The notes under the pieces: model-generated | The model's database searches: none | What the model saw: only the letters and a program-made list of their open reading frames with translations | What the model was told of the DNA's origin: nothing | Shown here: positions 1 to 9,289 of the stretch, one piece after another | How positions within the stretch are numbered: position 1 is the stretch's first letter | Layout: each line of letters starts with the position of its first letter | Made by a program: the position numbers and the translations under genes | NCBI GenBank assembly: GCA_023091735.1 | Contig: JALKBU010000082.1 | Location: 26,544-90,543, forward strand | Length of the DNA stretch: 64,000 bases | Source: Trichomonas tenax | Taxonomy: Eukaryota; Parabasalia; Trichomonadida; Trichomonadidae | Reading direction: 5' to 3'

Positions 1-387
1 TCGCATTTCACCTAAAATTGTTGCAAATAATTCTTGAAATGTTGGTACAAACTCTTTTGAGTTAATATATTGAGCGCATTGCACAAAAAGGTTCTCAATA
101 CTATGTGAGCTGCAGGCGTCAAAGCACAAATCATACATGTGCCTGCTGAAAGCAAGCAATAAGTGGTGCAATGACTCAACAGGACATTCAGCGATGTATT
201 TATCTAAGAATCTCGATGCTGTTTTGTGTGTTGCAACTAAAATTTCTTTTCCTTCTAATTGTTGGTTAATAGGACCAAAAAAATCATTAGCTGCTTCGGT
301 ACCTTTAACAGTGGCGTATGCTTCCATCGCGCGTGCAAAGAAATCGGCCTGTTCCTGATTAAGATGTGGTTTTCTTTCGCGTTCCAT
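1..387 (-). CDS. Nop9-like Pumilio-repeat protein (N-terminal part, runs off window)
   Basis: Reading leftwards from the ATG at 387, all 129 codons to the window edge are open, so this is the 5' part of a gene. The start is charged (MERERKPHLNQEQADFF). From about residue 53 the text follows Pumilio-type repeats as found in Nop9, with a THKTASRFLDKYI stretch followed by a helix and a second SSHSIENLFVQCAQ unit. Nop9 family proteins bind precursor rRNA in the nucleolus and help 40S maturation. The assignment rests on the pattern of the first repeats only; another PUF-like protein is possible. Start choice: the only early ATG, 14 nt downstream of a TTTTACATCA promoter-like element. Confidence 0.6.
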   Translation of the reverse strand, partial: MERERKPHLNQEQADFFARAMEAYATVKGTEAANDFFGPINQQLEGKEILVATHKTASRFLDKYIAECPVESLHHLLLAFSRHMYDLCFDACSSHSIENLFVQCAQYINSKEFVPTFQELFATILGEMR

Positions 388-398
388 TTTTCTAAAAT

Positions 399-415
399 TT
401 TGATGTAAAAGACAC
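399..415 (-). promoter_or_regulatory. TTTACA/GTGTC promoter-like element
   Basis: On the minus strand GTGTC is followed directly by TTTTACATCA, ending 14 nt before the ATG at 387. It is one instance of the bipartite signal seen before many genes of this window. A further GTGTCAC lies just upstream (about 423-429). Confidence 0.4.
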
Positions 416-1186
416 TTTTTAAAAGTGACACAAATAATATGTCTTCAAACATTGACTTGTAATGTTTCATTTTGACCAAAACTAGCTTTGGTGTAATCTT
501 TTATTTCAGTTTTAGAGTATTTGTGTTGAAGTATCTCTCTTTTAGCCACAAATATTTAATAATTTTAATCTTAAATCAATATCATTCATTTCTAAAGAAC
601 CTACTGAGTACAAAACGAAGCGTAGTAAATTGTATTTGCTACATCAAGGTTTTTGGATAATTTGCCAAAAAAAATGTGATTGATTGATCTTATTGATGTT
701 AACTTAGTGTATGACAGCATCAATACATTTTCATTATGGTTTTATCGCTTAAATATTAACATTGATTGAAAATTAAATTTAAAAATTGTGCAAAAATGAA
801 ATTTGGATGAAAACATTGCAGGGCGCTGTAAACCACAATTAGCGTTTATCAAAGCAATTGTGTTAATTAGAAAATAACAAATGAAAAATAGTTTTTGATT
901 AAATGAAAAAATTGAAGTCAATAAAGATACTTTAGTCTATCACAGATCTTAGCCTATTGGGTGTGTATATATTGACACTAAAATATAATTTCTTAATCAT
1001 ATTATCAGCACAAATTTTTCAAAATCACTAAAAATGATTTCTATTTAAGCACATAAGACAATATATACATATAAAAAGTGAGTAATATTCATATCATTAG
1101 ATGAAAAATACCAAAGCGCAAAGAGATCGAAAAGTTTCGAGGAGAATTAATATTCTGACAAGTAATGTAATAAATACTTCTTAAAA
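416..1186. other. Intergenic region between divergent genes
   Basis: AT-rich DNA between the divergent Nop9-like and glucanotransferase genes. Short open frames here lack protein-like composition. No RNA gene or repeat was recognised. It should hold the upstream control regions of both genes. Confidence 0.5.
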
Positions 1187-1200
1187 TTTGTAAAGTGACA
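1187..1200 (+). promoter_or_regulatory. TTTGTAAAGTGACA promoter-like element
   Basis: TTTGTAAAGTGACA lies 34-47 nt before the ATG at 1234. The GTG within it is in frame with the gene and would be mistaken for a start by a bacterial-style caller. Near-identical strings occur at 10128 and 33899. Confidence 0.5.
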
Positions 1201-1233
1201 AAATCTTTCTTTGATTTTGAGGGGAAGATTTTG

Positions 1234-4095
1234 ATGCTGCCCTCAGATTCATGCGAGATCACCATCATTTTCAGGACGAACTACCAGACATACCCGGGGC
1301 AGCAGATGTTCATCAGTGGTGACCATCAAATGCTCGGCGAATGGTCGCGTCCAAGAGCTTTCCCGATGAGATACGTGAGAGAGGCGACAGACTCGTTCAA
1401 CTGGGTCGGAAGAATAACATTTCGGAAACCAGTGAACCAAAAGGTCACCATTGAGTACAAATACATCCTTCTCACGTCGAGCTTCGATCCGAATGATTAT
1501 CGATTTCAGTCTGATGTGAGAAGAGACGCGAATGCTGAGGTCTGTTGGGATTCTGGACCAAACAGAAAGATTGTTATCGGAGAAGTTTCGCAGTCTCCTT
1601 ATGTAATTTTAACTTCAGATTTGTTCCAATCTCAAATCGAATTATTAGAACACGTATTTCTCAAAAATACGTTCAGAGATGTGATATATTTCCACCCAAT
1701 CAATAAAGAACAAGAAATTCTTCGAGATATAGGTCGAAATCAGATTACACAAGTTCATTTTCGCCTTTTGGTGCTTCAATTACCACCAGATTATCGCGTT
1801 TATATTACAGGCGATTCAAAAATCTTCGAAAACTGGAAGAAATACATTCCTTTAGTCCCGATAAATAATTTATATTGGGAATTTTCTGTAGATCTTCCAA
1901 AAGACACTCAACCATTCGATTATAAGTATTTGATACTTCGAGATGGAGATAATATGCCAAAATGGGAACACAGACCAAATCATAAGTTCCAATTTCCTTC
2001 AGAAAATCCATCAATTCTCATAATTTCGGACTGGATGTTTAAATTCCCTGCTGTAAAGTTCCATGGAGCAGGAGTTTTAATATCTTTATATTCAATTCAC
2101 TCGAAAAACAGTTTCTGCAGAGTTGGTGAGTTTCTTGACTTAAAGGCACTCATTGATTGGGCAGAAAAAGCAAATTTATTATTACTTCATATTCTACCGA
2201 TTCAAGATACAGATTTAGGACTTGATGGATTAGAAACGAATCCTTCCAGGAAAGTATCCGCATTTGCATTCAATACAATACATTTAACACTAAGCAAAAT
2301 TGATGGTTTTACAAACATTGATAAACCACGACGCGCTTCATATCAGAATATCTATCTTGCGAAAATAAAGTGTTTGAGAGACATATTTTCAAAATTAGAC
2401 AAACAATCTCTAAAATTGAATCAAGGATTCAAAGATTTCGTTAACGCGAATAATTGGTGGCTTCAACCTTACTGCCTATGGGCAAGCATCAGAGATCAAT
2501 GGCTTGAAGAGCATCCACCACATGCAGATCGCACAGAAAAGCTTGAATTTCCGCCTTTCCAAGAAATGACTCTTCCTGATATTTTGAAGATTCCTGATAT
2601 TCTCGCACAGTCTTCTGATCATCTCGTAACAGAATACAATTGCTTGTTCATCGCCTGGGTTCAGTATAATTGCCATCTCCAAATGATGGAAGTTGGTGAG
2701 TATGCGAGACAGCACAGAATCGTCTTGAGCTCAACAATGACAATCGGACAGAGACACGGCAGTGCCGACTGCTGGAGTCACCCTGACATATTCGACGAGA
2801 CTTATAATATCGGTGCACCTCCAGACATATTCTCGTTCCACGGCCAGAATTGGGGATATCCCGCATGGAATTGGGAACAGATGAGGAAAACAAATTACCA
2901 ATGGATTAAGCAACAGATATTTCATAAGTCTCAGTTCTTTAGTTCATGCTTATTCGATCATCCACTTGGCTTGTTCAGGTGCTGGAATATTCCTGCGGAT
3001 ATTGAAAACCCATTGCTTGGACATTTCGTTCCATCTTCACCAGTTGATGCTCGAGCACTGAATGAGCTTGGCTTAAGAGATATTTCTCAATTATGTCGTC
3101 CAATCTTCCCAATTAACGATGCACTTTCGTTCTCACTCCCGGATACAACTAAAGAAGAAATCATCAACATGCTCGCTACTTGTGAAGGTGGACTCTGGCG
3201 CTTTAGAGCCCAGTTTGAAACAGATACAGCAATCAAAGAAGCTCTATCAAAGATATCCGAAGGCATGGATATGGAAAAGAAATTGCAATTTTCTCTTGCA
3301 GAAAAGATTCTCCTTTCGTATTTTGAAAGTGTTTGTCTAATCCCAGAACGCTCGGCTCCACACGAAAAGTACTATCCGAGATTCTCTATGACAGATAGTG
3401 CTATCTTTAAGACGTTGCCTGAGAGAGATGCTCAAGTTCTGTATAAACTTTTTGTAGATTTTTATTACAGAACAAATCTCTCCCAGTGGCATGAGAATGG
3501 AGCACAAAACATCGGTCCATTCGCTAGCGCACCAATCCAATTCTTTGGCTATGACTTGGGCGTCACGCTCAATGATGAAGAGAAAGCATTACACAGGGTT
3601 GGAATTTGTTCTTTCAGAGTTCAAAGAATTCCACATGAATCTACACAAAGATTTGATGCTACTGAAGATTTCCCATACATGAGCATCTGCACACCATCTC
3701 CTCATGACATGCCACATCTCACATTATGGTGGCGTCAGGAACAAGCTGATGTGCAGCTTTTCTATCATCAGATTCTGAAAATGCAAGGTGTTGCTCCACT
3801 TGAGATCAACAAAGACATTGCTCGTGGCATTGTTAGGCAGAATCTGGCAAGTGCCAGTATGTGGTGCATTTTCGTTTTTGATGATCTCTTTGCACTTTCT
3901 GATGACTTCAAAGAGAATATCAGTGACAACTGGATCAATGATTCCACTGGAACCAATCGCGTTCCTTACAAGATGTCTGTTTCTGTAGAAGAACTCAATG
4001 AAGGACATGCAGAATGGAACGAGCTCATTGTCAAGATGATCCAGGATAGCGGCAGAGGGCGCGATGTATCAAGTGGCTTTGCTAATTTGTATTAA
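1234..4095 (+). CDS. DPE2-like 4-alpha-glucanotransferase (GH77) with two CBM20 domains, probable pseudoenzyme
   Basis: 953 residues, the size of plant disproportionating enzyme 2. Two starch-binding CBM20 domains (about 8-120 and 165-270) precede a GH77 catalytic region. DPE2 enzymes move glucose units between maltose and glycogen-like glucans in the cytosol. Family landmarks are visible: FDHPLGLFRCWNIP with the expected nucleophile Asp575, and TPSPHDMP with the transition-state Asp825. Two others are changed. The acid/base Glu of the GEDLG motif is Tyr773 (GYDLG), and the Arg two residues before the nucleophile is Leu573. The frame is intact over the whole length, so this looks like a retained glucan-binding pseudoenzyme rather than a decaying gene. 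The ATG at 1234 is chosen because upstream in-frame codons give only GTG, inside the promoter-like element. Confidence 0.85.
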   Translation: MLPSDSCEITIIFRTNYQTYPGQQMFISGDHQMLGEWSRPRAFPMRYVREATDSFNWVGRITFRKPVNQKVTIEYKYILLTSSFDPNDYRFQSDVRRDANAEVCWDSGPNRKIVIGEVSQSPYVILTSDLFQSQIELLEHVFLKNTFRDVIYFHPINKEQEILRDIGRNQITQVHFRLLVLQLPPDYRVYITGDSKIFENWKKYIPLVPINNLYWEFSVDLPKDTQPFDYKYLILRDGDNMPKWEHRPNHKFQFPSENPSILIISDWMFKFPAVKFHGAGVLISLYSIHSKNSFCRVGEFLDLKALIDWAEKANLLLLHILPIQDTDLGLDGLETNPSRKVSAFAFNTIHLTLSKIDGFTNIDKPRRASYQNIYLAKIKCLRDIFSKLDKQSLKLNQGFKDFVNANNWWLQPYCLWASIRDQWLEEHPPHADRTEKLEFPPFQEMTLPDILKIPDILAQSSDHLVTEYNCLFIAWVQYNCHLQMMEVGEYARQHRIVLSSTMTIGQRHGSADCWSHPDIFDETYNIGAPPDIFSFHGQNWGYPAWNWEQMRKTNYQWIKQQIFHKSQFFSSCLFDHPLGLFRCWNIPADIENPLLGHFVPSSPVDARALNELGLRDISQLCRPIFPINDALSFSLPDTTKEEIINMLATCEGGLWRFRAQFETDTAIKEALSKISEGMDMEKKLQFSLAEKILLSYFESVCLIPERSAPHEKYYPRFSMTDSAIFKTLPERDAQVLYKLFVDFYYRTNLSQWHENGAQNIGPFASAPIQFFGYDLGVTLNDEEKALHRVGICSFRVQRIPHESTQRFDATEDFPYMSICTPSPHDMPHLTLWWRQEQADVQLFYHQILKMQGVAPLEINKDIARGIVRQNLASASMWCIFVFDDLFALSDDFKENISDNWINDSTGTNRVPYKMSVSVEELNEGHAEWNELIVKMIQDSGRGRDVSSGFANLY

Positions 4096-4702
4096 AATAT
4101 ATATTTGTTTTTTTTTGATGCATTTCACATATTTTTAAAAGATTTTGAATATCAGTATCAAATATGGGTAAAAACCCCGAAAGAAACCGAATCAGTTTGG
4201 TATTTTTCACTTTTTTTCTAATCAAATGCGATTTTAAAAAATAATAACACCGAAGAATTGCAGCTTCAAGAATCGAATGAATAATAGGAGTTTATCTCAA
4301 CTGAAATGCTAATGATATCTTTATTAATGATGATGATGAAATATTTTCGGCAAGGTAATGAACAATCACTAAAGACCTCATTTTAACAACAATAGCTCGA
4401 GATGTTTTATATAGCAATGCTCATCAAATATGATTGATTGTTTTCACGTAATAATTATGATCAAATACACTTAATTGATTCTATATAATTACGTTGACCA
4501 AATAATTTCTATTGATATATAACAATAAATCACTCTTCATTGCAAATGAATGCTAATGACTCTCAAATATTCCCTTTCATAAGCATCTATAAGTAGCCTA
4601 AAGCTTCCGGTGATTTCTAAATATCTTCAATCCAGCGAAAGTCTTCCAATGAAATCTCCATTTTTATGACATCTTATAATTTACAATCGACAATTTAGTA
4701 AA
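4096..4702. other. Intergenic region
   Basis: AT-rich DNA between two genes on the same strand. No ORF, RNA gene or repeat is supported. It holds the 3' end of the glucanotransferase gene and the upstream region of the phosphatase gene. Confidence 0.5.
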
Positions 4703-4757
4703 TTTGTGACAAATTTCTTTTTCAATACTTTACAAATATCTTTGACACTTTACAAAG
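4703..4757 (+). promoter_or_regulatory. Double TGACA/TTTACA promoter-like region
   Basis: TTTGTGACAAATTTC starts at 4703 and TTTGACACTTTACAAAG occupies 4741-4757, ending 17 nt before the ATG at 4775. The second string has the TGACA and TTTACA halves in the opposite order to most other sites. Confidence 0.45.
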
Positions 4758-4774
4758 ATTTTCGATCGTTACCA

Positions 4775-5746
4775 ATGGATCTTTCGAAATATGTAACACA
4801 GGTCAACAAAGGCGACGACGTATTAGTCGACCAGGAGGACGTCCAGAACACCCACGTGAGGGGGAAGCACTCGCTGGATCCGAAAGTTGTGCAAAAATTG
4901 GAAATGGAAATCTTAAAATCGATGGCAAGTGGGAAAAACGTAGACACACGGTTTGGAGGAGCTCTTCCTGACGCTTCCATTACAACAGCAACAACTTCTA
5001 TTGTTGCCACATCGATATTTAACAGTTCTACAGCTTTTACAATGGAATCTTTCACCGAACAGACGCTTTCATACCTTACTCCTTTAGAGACAATCGTCCA
5101 CGATGAAGATTCCGCGGAAGAACAAGAACCTGCAAAATGCTCTTGCTGCCTCTCTCCAAGCGCACGTCTGGACACAAAGAAGCTGATTCCGAATGCGGAC
5201 GGAAGTCTCCTCCCACCGCAGTCACAGAAGGACAAAGGAAAGATATGCCTCGTTCTCGATCTCGACGAAACTCTTGTCCATTCATCTTTTCTCGCTATTC
5301 CACATGCAGATTATCGATTCAACATCGGTGTCGACAACAATCCTGTTGGCGTCTTCGTTTGCGTTCGTCCGGGAGCAGAGAAATTCCTTCGTGAGCTTGG
5401 TTCATTGTATGAAATCGTCATCTTCACAGCTTCGTGTCAGGTCTATGCAGACCCAGTTATAGACTTCATCGACAAAGGCCGCGTTGTCCGTTATCGCCTT
5501 TACCGTGAGGCATGCACCGATTTCAATGGATCATTCGTCAAAGATCTGAGCAAGATGAACAGACCTCTTGAGAAGATCATTATCATTGACAATTCTAGTG
5601 TTGCATATCTTCTTCAGCCATACAACGCAATCCCAATTGGCTCTTGGTTTGATGATCCGACTGACAACGAGCTTTTCATCATCCTTGAGCGTTTGAAGCA
5701 TAACCATCGTGCAAAGAATATCAGCACTATATTATACCAAGAGTAA
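4775..5746 (+). CDS. SCP/NIF-type (FCP1-like) HAD phosphatase
   Basis: 323 residues. The C-terminal half is a HAD-family phosphatase domain of the small CTD phosphatase type: DLDETLVHSS at 162-171 supplies the nucleophile Asp162 and Asp164, followed by VIFTAS, then the IIIIDNSS block and the GSWFDDPTDNEL segment. Family members remove phosphate from Ser/Thr of the RNA polymerase II C-terminal repeat or other proteins. The first 150 residues look disordered and hold a short cysteine pair (KCSCCLS). The start at 4775 is the first in-frame ATG; the frame reaches further upstream only through a GTG in the promoter-like region. Trichomonads usually have several such genes, so the substrate cannot be named. 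Confidence 0.85.
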   Translation: MDLSKYVTQVNKGDDVLVDQEDVQNTHVRGKHSLDPKVVQKLEMEILKSMASGKNVDTRFGGALPDASITTATTSIVATSIFNSSTAFTMESFTEQTLSYLTPLETIVHDEDSAEEQEPAKCSCCLSPSARLDTKKLIPNADGSLLPPQSQKDKGKICLVLDLDETLVHSSFLAIPHADYRFNIGVDNNPVGVFVCVRPGAEKFLRELGSLYEIVIFTASCQVYADPVIDFIDKGRVVRYRLYREACTDFNGSFVKDLSKMNRPLEKIIIIDNSSVAYLLQPYNAIPIGSWFDDPTDNELFIILERLKHNHRAKNISTILYQE

Positions 5747-6284
5747 TCTGTCTTATTCATTTACTATTATTTCATCATTTTTGTTTAAATTTGTTCTTAT
5801 ACTTTTACATCAATCTTTATCATGTTTAAATAGTCACCAATCAATAATTTATTTTGACATTATCATTCATGTTTTATATAAGATTCGATGAAAAAAGCTC
5901 TATTAACTTTAAACCACAGCGTTCCATGTAACAGCAAACAAAAATATCAACTACACTACAGTTGCTGCACAACATAAACCATCTTTAATCACGCTTAGTT
6001 TCTAGATTAATTTTCCAAATATTTATAATGTTGTTAATGTATCGAATCATGAACCTTATTATATTAAGGAAACTCGAAATCAGCATATATAATTTTCTCC
6101 TTATTCAAGCAGTAGACTACATGGATCTATGTGATATTATTGTGAGGGTAGCTATGGAATAAAACAGTTATATAATGAGTTCCGATTTTTTTCATCTTTT
6201 GAATAATTCTTATAATAAGCTTATGATAGAGATATTTTTAGAAAAACATTAAAAATTTTATTCGAAAATAAATAATATAGCATG
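5747..6284. other. Intergenic region between convergent genes
   Basis: AT-rich DNA between convergent 3' ends. The short open frame near its left end is low-complexity. Nothing else is seen. Confidence 0.5.
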
Positions 6285-7580
6285 TTACTGAATTGTCCAT
6301 GTAGATTTCTGGACAAATGTGCTTCTAGCGACCTTTCCTGTAATGAAGTTTGAACCTGGCTTCATCTCTGGCTTGAATTCGCCCTGCAAGAAATTAGGAA
6401 GTTTACACTGGATTGAAACTGTTGTTGGTCTAACAAACTCAGATTGAATTGGTCCATAGAATGAGGCTTCAATCTTACCACCATTTATTGGAATTGCCTC
6501 CTTTGGACGTAAAATGAATAATGTGTCACTTGCGTTTGCGACATCGCTGTCTTGTGATGCGACTTCATCTGGGTCAAGACCTTCTCCTTCGACACCAATA
6601 ACGATAGAGTTAACTTCGTGCTCGGATGAAATTGTAAATGAAATTTTGGCGTGTGTTTCGTTTTGCTGGAATGTAGTTTGAACTGTGAATGGCGGCGTTG
6701 CTGGTGTTGAGTCTGTTCCGTTGATATATAAGACAAGAACAGATTCTGATAAAGCCTTTGTTGGATTTGGACAAACAAAATAGCCATCCTTCTCCTGTAT
6801 GCACCGCGGATTTGGTCTAACGTTGATTGTTGGTGGATGCTCAGGAACTTTGAGAATTAATCCGCCCAAATCTGACTTAGACTGAGTTGTAGCATTAATT
6901 TTAACAGTAACTTCGCTGTTCTTAATTTTGTCGTTTTCGGCTTCAAATGTAATTTCTTCTTCGATAACTAAATCACATGTTCCTGTTTCTGACTCTTCTG
7001 AGATAGATGGGTTCTGGTTATAAAGTCCAGAAGCCATAGAATCGATGATTGACGATATATTCTCTGATTGCGCTTCATCATTTTGCTCAACGACGGAGAA
7101 ATCACCATTAATTGATGGTAAAAGTTTGTAAGAAACTGCAGTGTTGAGAGCAACAGTTTCTGGGATGTTGAGGAGTTTAACTGGTTGTCCTGCTTTTACA
7201 TTGAGATCATTTCCAAGCAAGTGCTTGATCGTGTGATAGAGAATCGAGCGAGTGTGGTGATTTGTGAGGACCAATTCATTAGGGAACTGATTCCTTAATA
7301 ATGTGATTATTCTTGCCATAATTTCAGATAAAAGCGGAATACTTTGTTGATGATAAGTTGAAACACCGATGATGTATTTGTTATATGGACACAAAAGTGT
7401 TGAAGCTGCTTCGACGAATAAAACTTTTTTAGAGCCAGGTTCGATTGGACTGTTGATTAAAATACTCATTGATCCGCGGCAAATATTCAAAAGGTCGCGC
7501 TGGGACATCTCTTGGCCGTCGGCAACAATGAAAATATCGTCTCCTTCTGGAGTAAATGCAAAAACACCACCACAAAACAT
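6285..7580 (-). CDS. Divergent adaptor medium-chain-like protein (longin plus candidate mu-homology domain)
   Basis: 431 residues, about the length of clathrin-adaptor mu chains. Residues 1-130 have the layout of a longin domain: a hydrophobic start (GGVFAFTPEGDDIFIVADG), a central strand block (KVLFVEA...YIIGVSTY) and a long helix. A Ser/Asp/Glu-rich linker follows, and residues 230-431 are beta-rich, ending in a segment that could be the second half of a mu-homology domain. No family signature is strong, so this is a fold-level guess; a delta-COP, TSET or muniscin-type relative is equally possible, as is an unrelated protein. The start is the ATG at 7580, 10 nt after a GTGACATTTT element; the frame extends above it only to a GTG in that element. 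Confidence 0.4.
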   Translation of the reverse strand: MFCGGVFAFTPEGDDIFIVADGQEMSQRDLLNICRGSMSILINSPIEPGSKKVLFVEAASTLLCPYNKYIIGVSTYHQQSIPLLSEIMARIITLLRNQFPNELVLTNHHTRSILYHTIKHLLGNDLNVKAGQPVKLLNIPETVALNTAVSYKLLPSINGDFSVVEQNDEAQSENISSIIDSMASGLYNQNPSISEESETGTCDLVIEEEITFEAENDKIKNSEVTVKINATTQSKSDLGGLILKVPEHPPTINVRPNPRCIQEKDGYFVCPNPTKALSESVLVLYINGTDSTPATPPFTVQTTFQQNETHAKISFTISSEHEVNSIVIGVEGEGLDPDEVASQDSDVANASDTLFILRPKEAIPINGGKIEASFYGPIQSEFVRPTTVSIQCKLPNFLQGEFKPEMKPGSNFITGKVARSTFVQKSTWTIQ

Positions 7581-7594
7581 ATAAAATGTCACAT
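7581..7594 (-). promoter_or_regulatory. GTGACATTTTAT element before the start
   Basis: Minus-strand ATGTGACATTTTAT runs straight into the ATG. It keeps the GTGACA half of the shared signal but not a clear TTTACA half. Confidence 0.3.
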
Positions 7595-7843
7595 TTTAAT
7601 ATCATCGATGAGATTTCAATTTCTTTCTTTTTATTATTTTTAGATCTAATAGCTATTTTTATCTTTTAGCAACATAAAAAATTGGTTCAGAGAGGTTTGC
7701 AGCTCAAAATATAATTTTTTTCATGGCTTTCTTCAGCGGATCGATTATCATGTGTATTTTGGTGTAGAATCTTTAAAATCTAAGCATAAAAGTTATGTTA
7801 TAAATGTTGTATTTTATTTGTCAGATTTCGAATCTACATGACA
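7593..7843. other. Intergenic region next to a transposon
   Basis: AT-rich upstream region of the adaptor-like gene, ending at the target duplication of the neighbouring element. Contains a TACATGACA string near 7836. No gene is seen. Confidence 0.4.
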
Positions 7844-8000
7844 AACTTTTCAAGTTGATTTTTTTTCCCGTTGACTTTTTTGCGATTTTTAACGAGTAAA
7901 CCCTCCTATCAAGCCAAACTGAGAAGACATTTACGTGCTTTTCAGGGACGCTGAGTATGTTTATAGCATTTGCTTGTATATTTAACTTGAGGATCTCCAT
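7821..8000 (-). CDS. Short ORF reading out of the Mutator-like element
   Basis: 59 codons from the ATG at 8000, directly downstream of the element's promoter-like pair. It crosses the element's left boundary at 7853 and ends in flanking DNA. Copy 2 has the same ATG and first 32 codons but stops inside the element after 36 residues. Of the differences between the copies in the shared part most change the amino acid, so there is no sign of protein-level selection. It may be transcribed; a functional product is doubtful. Confidence 0.2.
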   Translation of the reverse strand: MEILKLNIQANAINILSVPEKHVNVFSVWLDRRVYSLKIAKKSTGKKINLKSLSCRFEI

Positions 8001-8521
8001 GCCTCCATGAGATTTCAGCGAATTTTGACATGTAAAATAATGAAAGTCACCATTTTTGACACTTATTATCTGATATTTGTCATGTAAAGTTGATAATTTG
8101 ATATGTAATGTTACCAATGAGCAAATTTTGTGTGAACTTGAGGTAGAATAACTTTATGTTCGATGCATGAGCAAAGGAATGCCGTTTGACTAGCGCGCAT
8201 AGCGTATTTTTTCTTTTCTATTTTTTGATTTTTCGACCGGAACTCTTGCAAAAATAAGCGAGCGAACGCTATAATAGTGAGATGTATTTGTTATAATCAT
8301 CAAAGAGATTCATAACAGAAGCCCATTAATGATTTGTAATTGGTTTCTGTTTGTAATCATATCATGATTAAGTAATACCTTGCTAAGATCATGAAACGGA
8401 TGCACCACTAGAATCAGAACCCAAAAAAGCACGTAAATGTTTCATCAGATTCGTCCAGGAAGTGGGTTTACTCGTTAAAAATTGCAAAACTCAAAAAGGT
8501 CAGCGAGAAAAAGATGGAGCC
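7853..8521. mobile_element. Mutator-like non-autonomous element, copy 1 (9-bp TSD)
   Basis: A 669-bp element flanked by the perfect 9-bp direct repeat AACTTTTCA (7844-7852 and 8522-8530). Its ends are long imperfect inverted repeats: both carry a TGAC...TTTTTAACGAGTAAACCC core, about 50 bp in from each boundary at the same spacing. A second copy in inverted orientation lies at 62132-62818 with its own 9-bp duplication, confirming the boundaries. There is no transposase, so it is a MITE. A 9-bp duplication with long inverted ends is the pattern of the Mutator (MULE) superfamily; that placement is inferred. The interior carries promoter-like signals and a short ORF reading out of the left end. 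Confidence 0.88.
8026..8088 (-). promoter_or_regulatory. Promoter-like pair inside the Mutator-like element
   Basis: On the minus strand TTTACATGACA (8078-8088) and TTTACATGTCA (8026-8036) match the signal seen before host genes, with GTGTCA and GGTGAC strings between them. The second site lies 25 nt before an ATG at 8000. The arrangement is preserved in copy 2. Confidence 0.45.
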
Positions 8522-8868
8522 AACTTTTCATATTGTCATCATTTTTTGAACTTGTTGTAAGATATTTTGTGTGATCGGCCTTCGTTAGGCTTTTTGTGAG
8601 TCGCTAAATACGGGAAAATTCCTTTCTGACTCGCTGAAGTCCATTCGAAAACCTTAAAGTGTTAGAAAAATTGAATGCTCCTGTTTTTTGGATAGCAGTT
8701 TAATTGTTTCTCGGTTTTGCTTCTGAATAAAACTAAAACAACTATACACAGTCATATGGCTTGTGCTATTAGACAACTAAAGCGAATAAAGATGAATGCG
8801 ATTTGAAAAGAAAACAAATTAAGTGTCCAATAATCACTATAAAGAACGAAACATTTTATAATAATCGA

Positions 8869-9289
8869 ATGCTTCGTTATCTGATCATTCCACATGGCTT
8901 TTTGTTCATTGGATCGAGGTTTTTTATGTAGTGTCCAAGCTTAATGCTTTTCGTTACACCTTCAAGTTTGTTCACACCTGAGCCTGAAGCGTTCTCAAAC
9001 TGTCATAGTTCTGAAGCAAATAGTCATTCCAGCAAACTGAGCAATAGAGAGCAATGCATCCACAAACTATTATAAAATAGAATGTCCTGAGGTTGGTAAG
9101 AACTGCACAATAAAGAACGATTCATTCAGGAACTGCAACAAATTTAAAGCAATCATTTTGAGAGGTTATGCTTTTCCAAATCTGTCTTGGCATATGACTA
9201 GTTTATATTATTTGAGGGAGTGGAAACTCAATTTCAAAGAAACCATAGTCAAAGAAGACTATGTAGATGATCAGTTTAATGGTCTTTAA
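8869..9289 (+). pseudogene. BspA-like leucine-rich repeat protein remnant
   Basis: From the ATG at 8869 the text follows the TpLRR/BspA repeat pattern: LIIPHGFLFIGSRFF, then an in-frame TAG (8932-8934), then CPSLMLFVTPSS and EAFSNC. After a frame change the pattern resumes near 9085 with KNDSFRNCNKFKAIIL and stays open to the TAA ending at 9289. BspA-like proteins are surface proteins hugely expanded in trichomonads. The piece has at least one nonsense codon and one frameshift and lacks the long repeat array, so it is a broken fragment. Confidence 0.5.

Noticed and set aside
1195..1233. In-frame GTG as start of the glucanotransferase gene
   Set aside because: A nuclear gene should start at ATG; the GTG lies inside the TTTGTAAAGTGACA element.
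4706..4774. Upstream 23-codon extension of the SCP-type phosphatase
   Set aside because: Begins at GTG and covers two promoter-like elements; the text is Phe/Leu-rich and unlike the family.
4750..5235. 161-codon frame antisense to the phosphatase gene
   Set aside because: A shadow of the real gene; no independent support.
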